Shown: positions 5,875 to 5,900 of the stretch, in pieces | How the letters are laid out: the number at the start of each line of letters is the position of its first letter | Numbering within the stretch: the first letter of the stretch is position 1 | DNA from: Chloroflexota bacterium | GTDB lineage: Bacteria > Chloroflexota > Anaerolineae > UBA3071 | Length of the DNA: 5,900 nt | Assembly (NCBI GenBank): GCA_014383605.1 | Contig: JACNHM010000520.1 | Span: 1 to 5,900, forward strand | Direction of reading: 5' to 3' | Translations under genes and position numbers: made by a program | Notes under the pieces: model-generated | The model's database searches: none | What the model was told of the DNA's origin: nothing | Seen by the model: the letters and a program-made list of their open reading frames with translations, nothing else

Positions 5875-5900
5875 GAAAACGATGTCATGGTATCGTTTTC
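5875..5900. promoter_or_regulatory. Candidate operator: 9-bp inverted repeat GAAAACGAT / ATCGTTTTC
   Basis: GAAAACGAT (5875-5883) and ATCGTTTTC (5892-5900) are perfect inverted copies around an 8-base centre that itself contains the palindrome CATG (5886-5889); 22 of 26 positions are symmetric. Each arm carries an AAAACG half-site like that of LacI-family operators. With the preceding base, TGAAAACGATGTCA (5874-5887) is itself a 14-bp imperfect palindrome with five of seven pairs matching. The right arm touches the window edge, so the repeat may extend further. Confidence 0.55.

Overview
The window holds one sugar-uptake locus, all on the minus strand, in a GC-rich bacterial genome. The likely source is a member of the Chloroflexota. 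The main evidence is the solute-binding lipoprotein: after its lipobox Cys it carries a Val/Glu/Lys-rich spacer (EVVVEK, TVVVEATP) of a kind common in Anaerolineae and Caldilineae binding proteins. This taxonomic call is inference; no rRNA or marker gene is present.

Transcription runs from right to left. At 5819-5900 is the upstream region of the first gene, with a cluster of CG-centred palindromic elements resembling LacI-family operators. At 3650-5818 is a 722-residue protein joining a complete LacI-type repressor (HTH, hinge helix, periplasmic-binding-like sensor domain) to a complete uroporphyrinogen-decarboxylase-like (URO-D) domain in one uninterrupted frame. A 218-bp leader (3432-3649) follows. 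It contains a 16-base match to the complement of the 16S rRNA 3' end, a possible 11-codon leader peptide and a small hairpin. At 1866-3431 is the solute-binding lipoprotein. A 97-bp gap with a 12-bp perfect stem separates it from the two permeases: MalF/UgpA type (590-1768) and MalG/UgpE type (1-587, cut by the window edge). The permease genes are 2 bp apart and probably translationally coupled.

Together these make a CUT1-type carbohydrate ABC importer: the lipoprotein captures a sugar outside the membrane, the two permeases form the channel, and the LacI-like protein probably controls the locus. No ATPase is in the window; it may lie to the left or be shared with other importers. The substrate cannot be read from the sequence.

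Three points stand out: the LacI/URO-D fusion, whose enzyme half lacks the usual zinc-binding cysteines of the methyltransferase branch; the extra pair of membrane segments inserted at a different place in each permease; and the 16S-tail-complementary sequence in the leader of the binding-protein gene.
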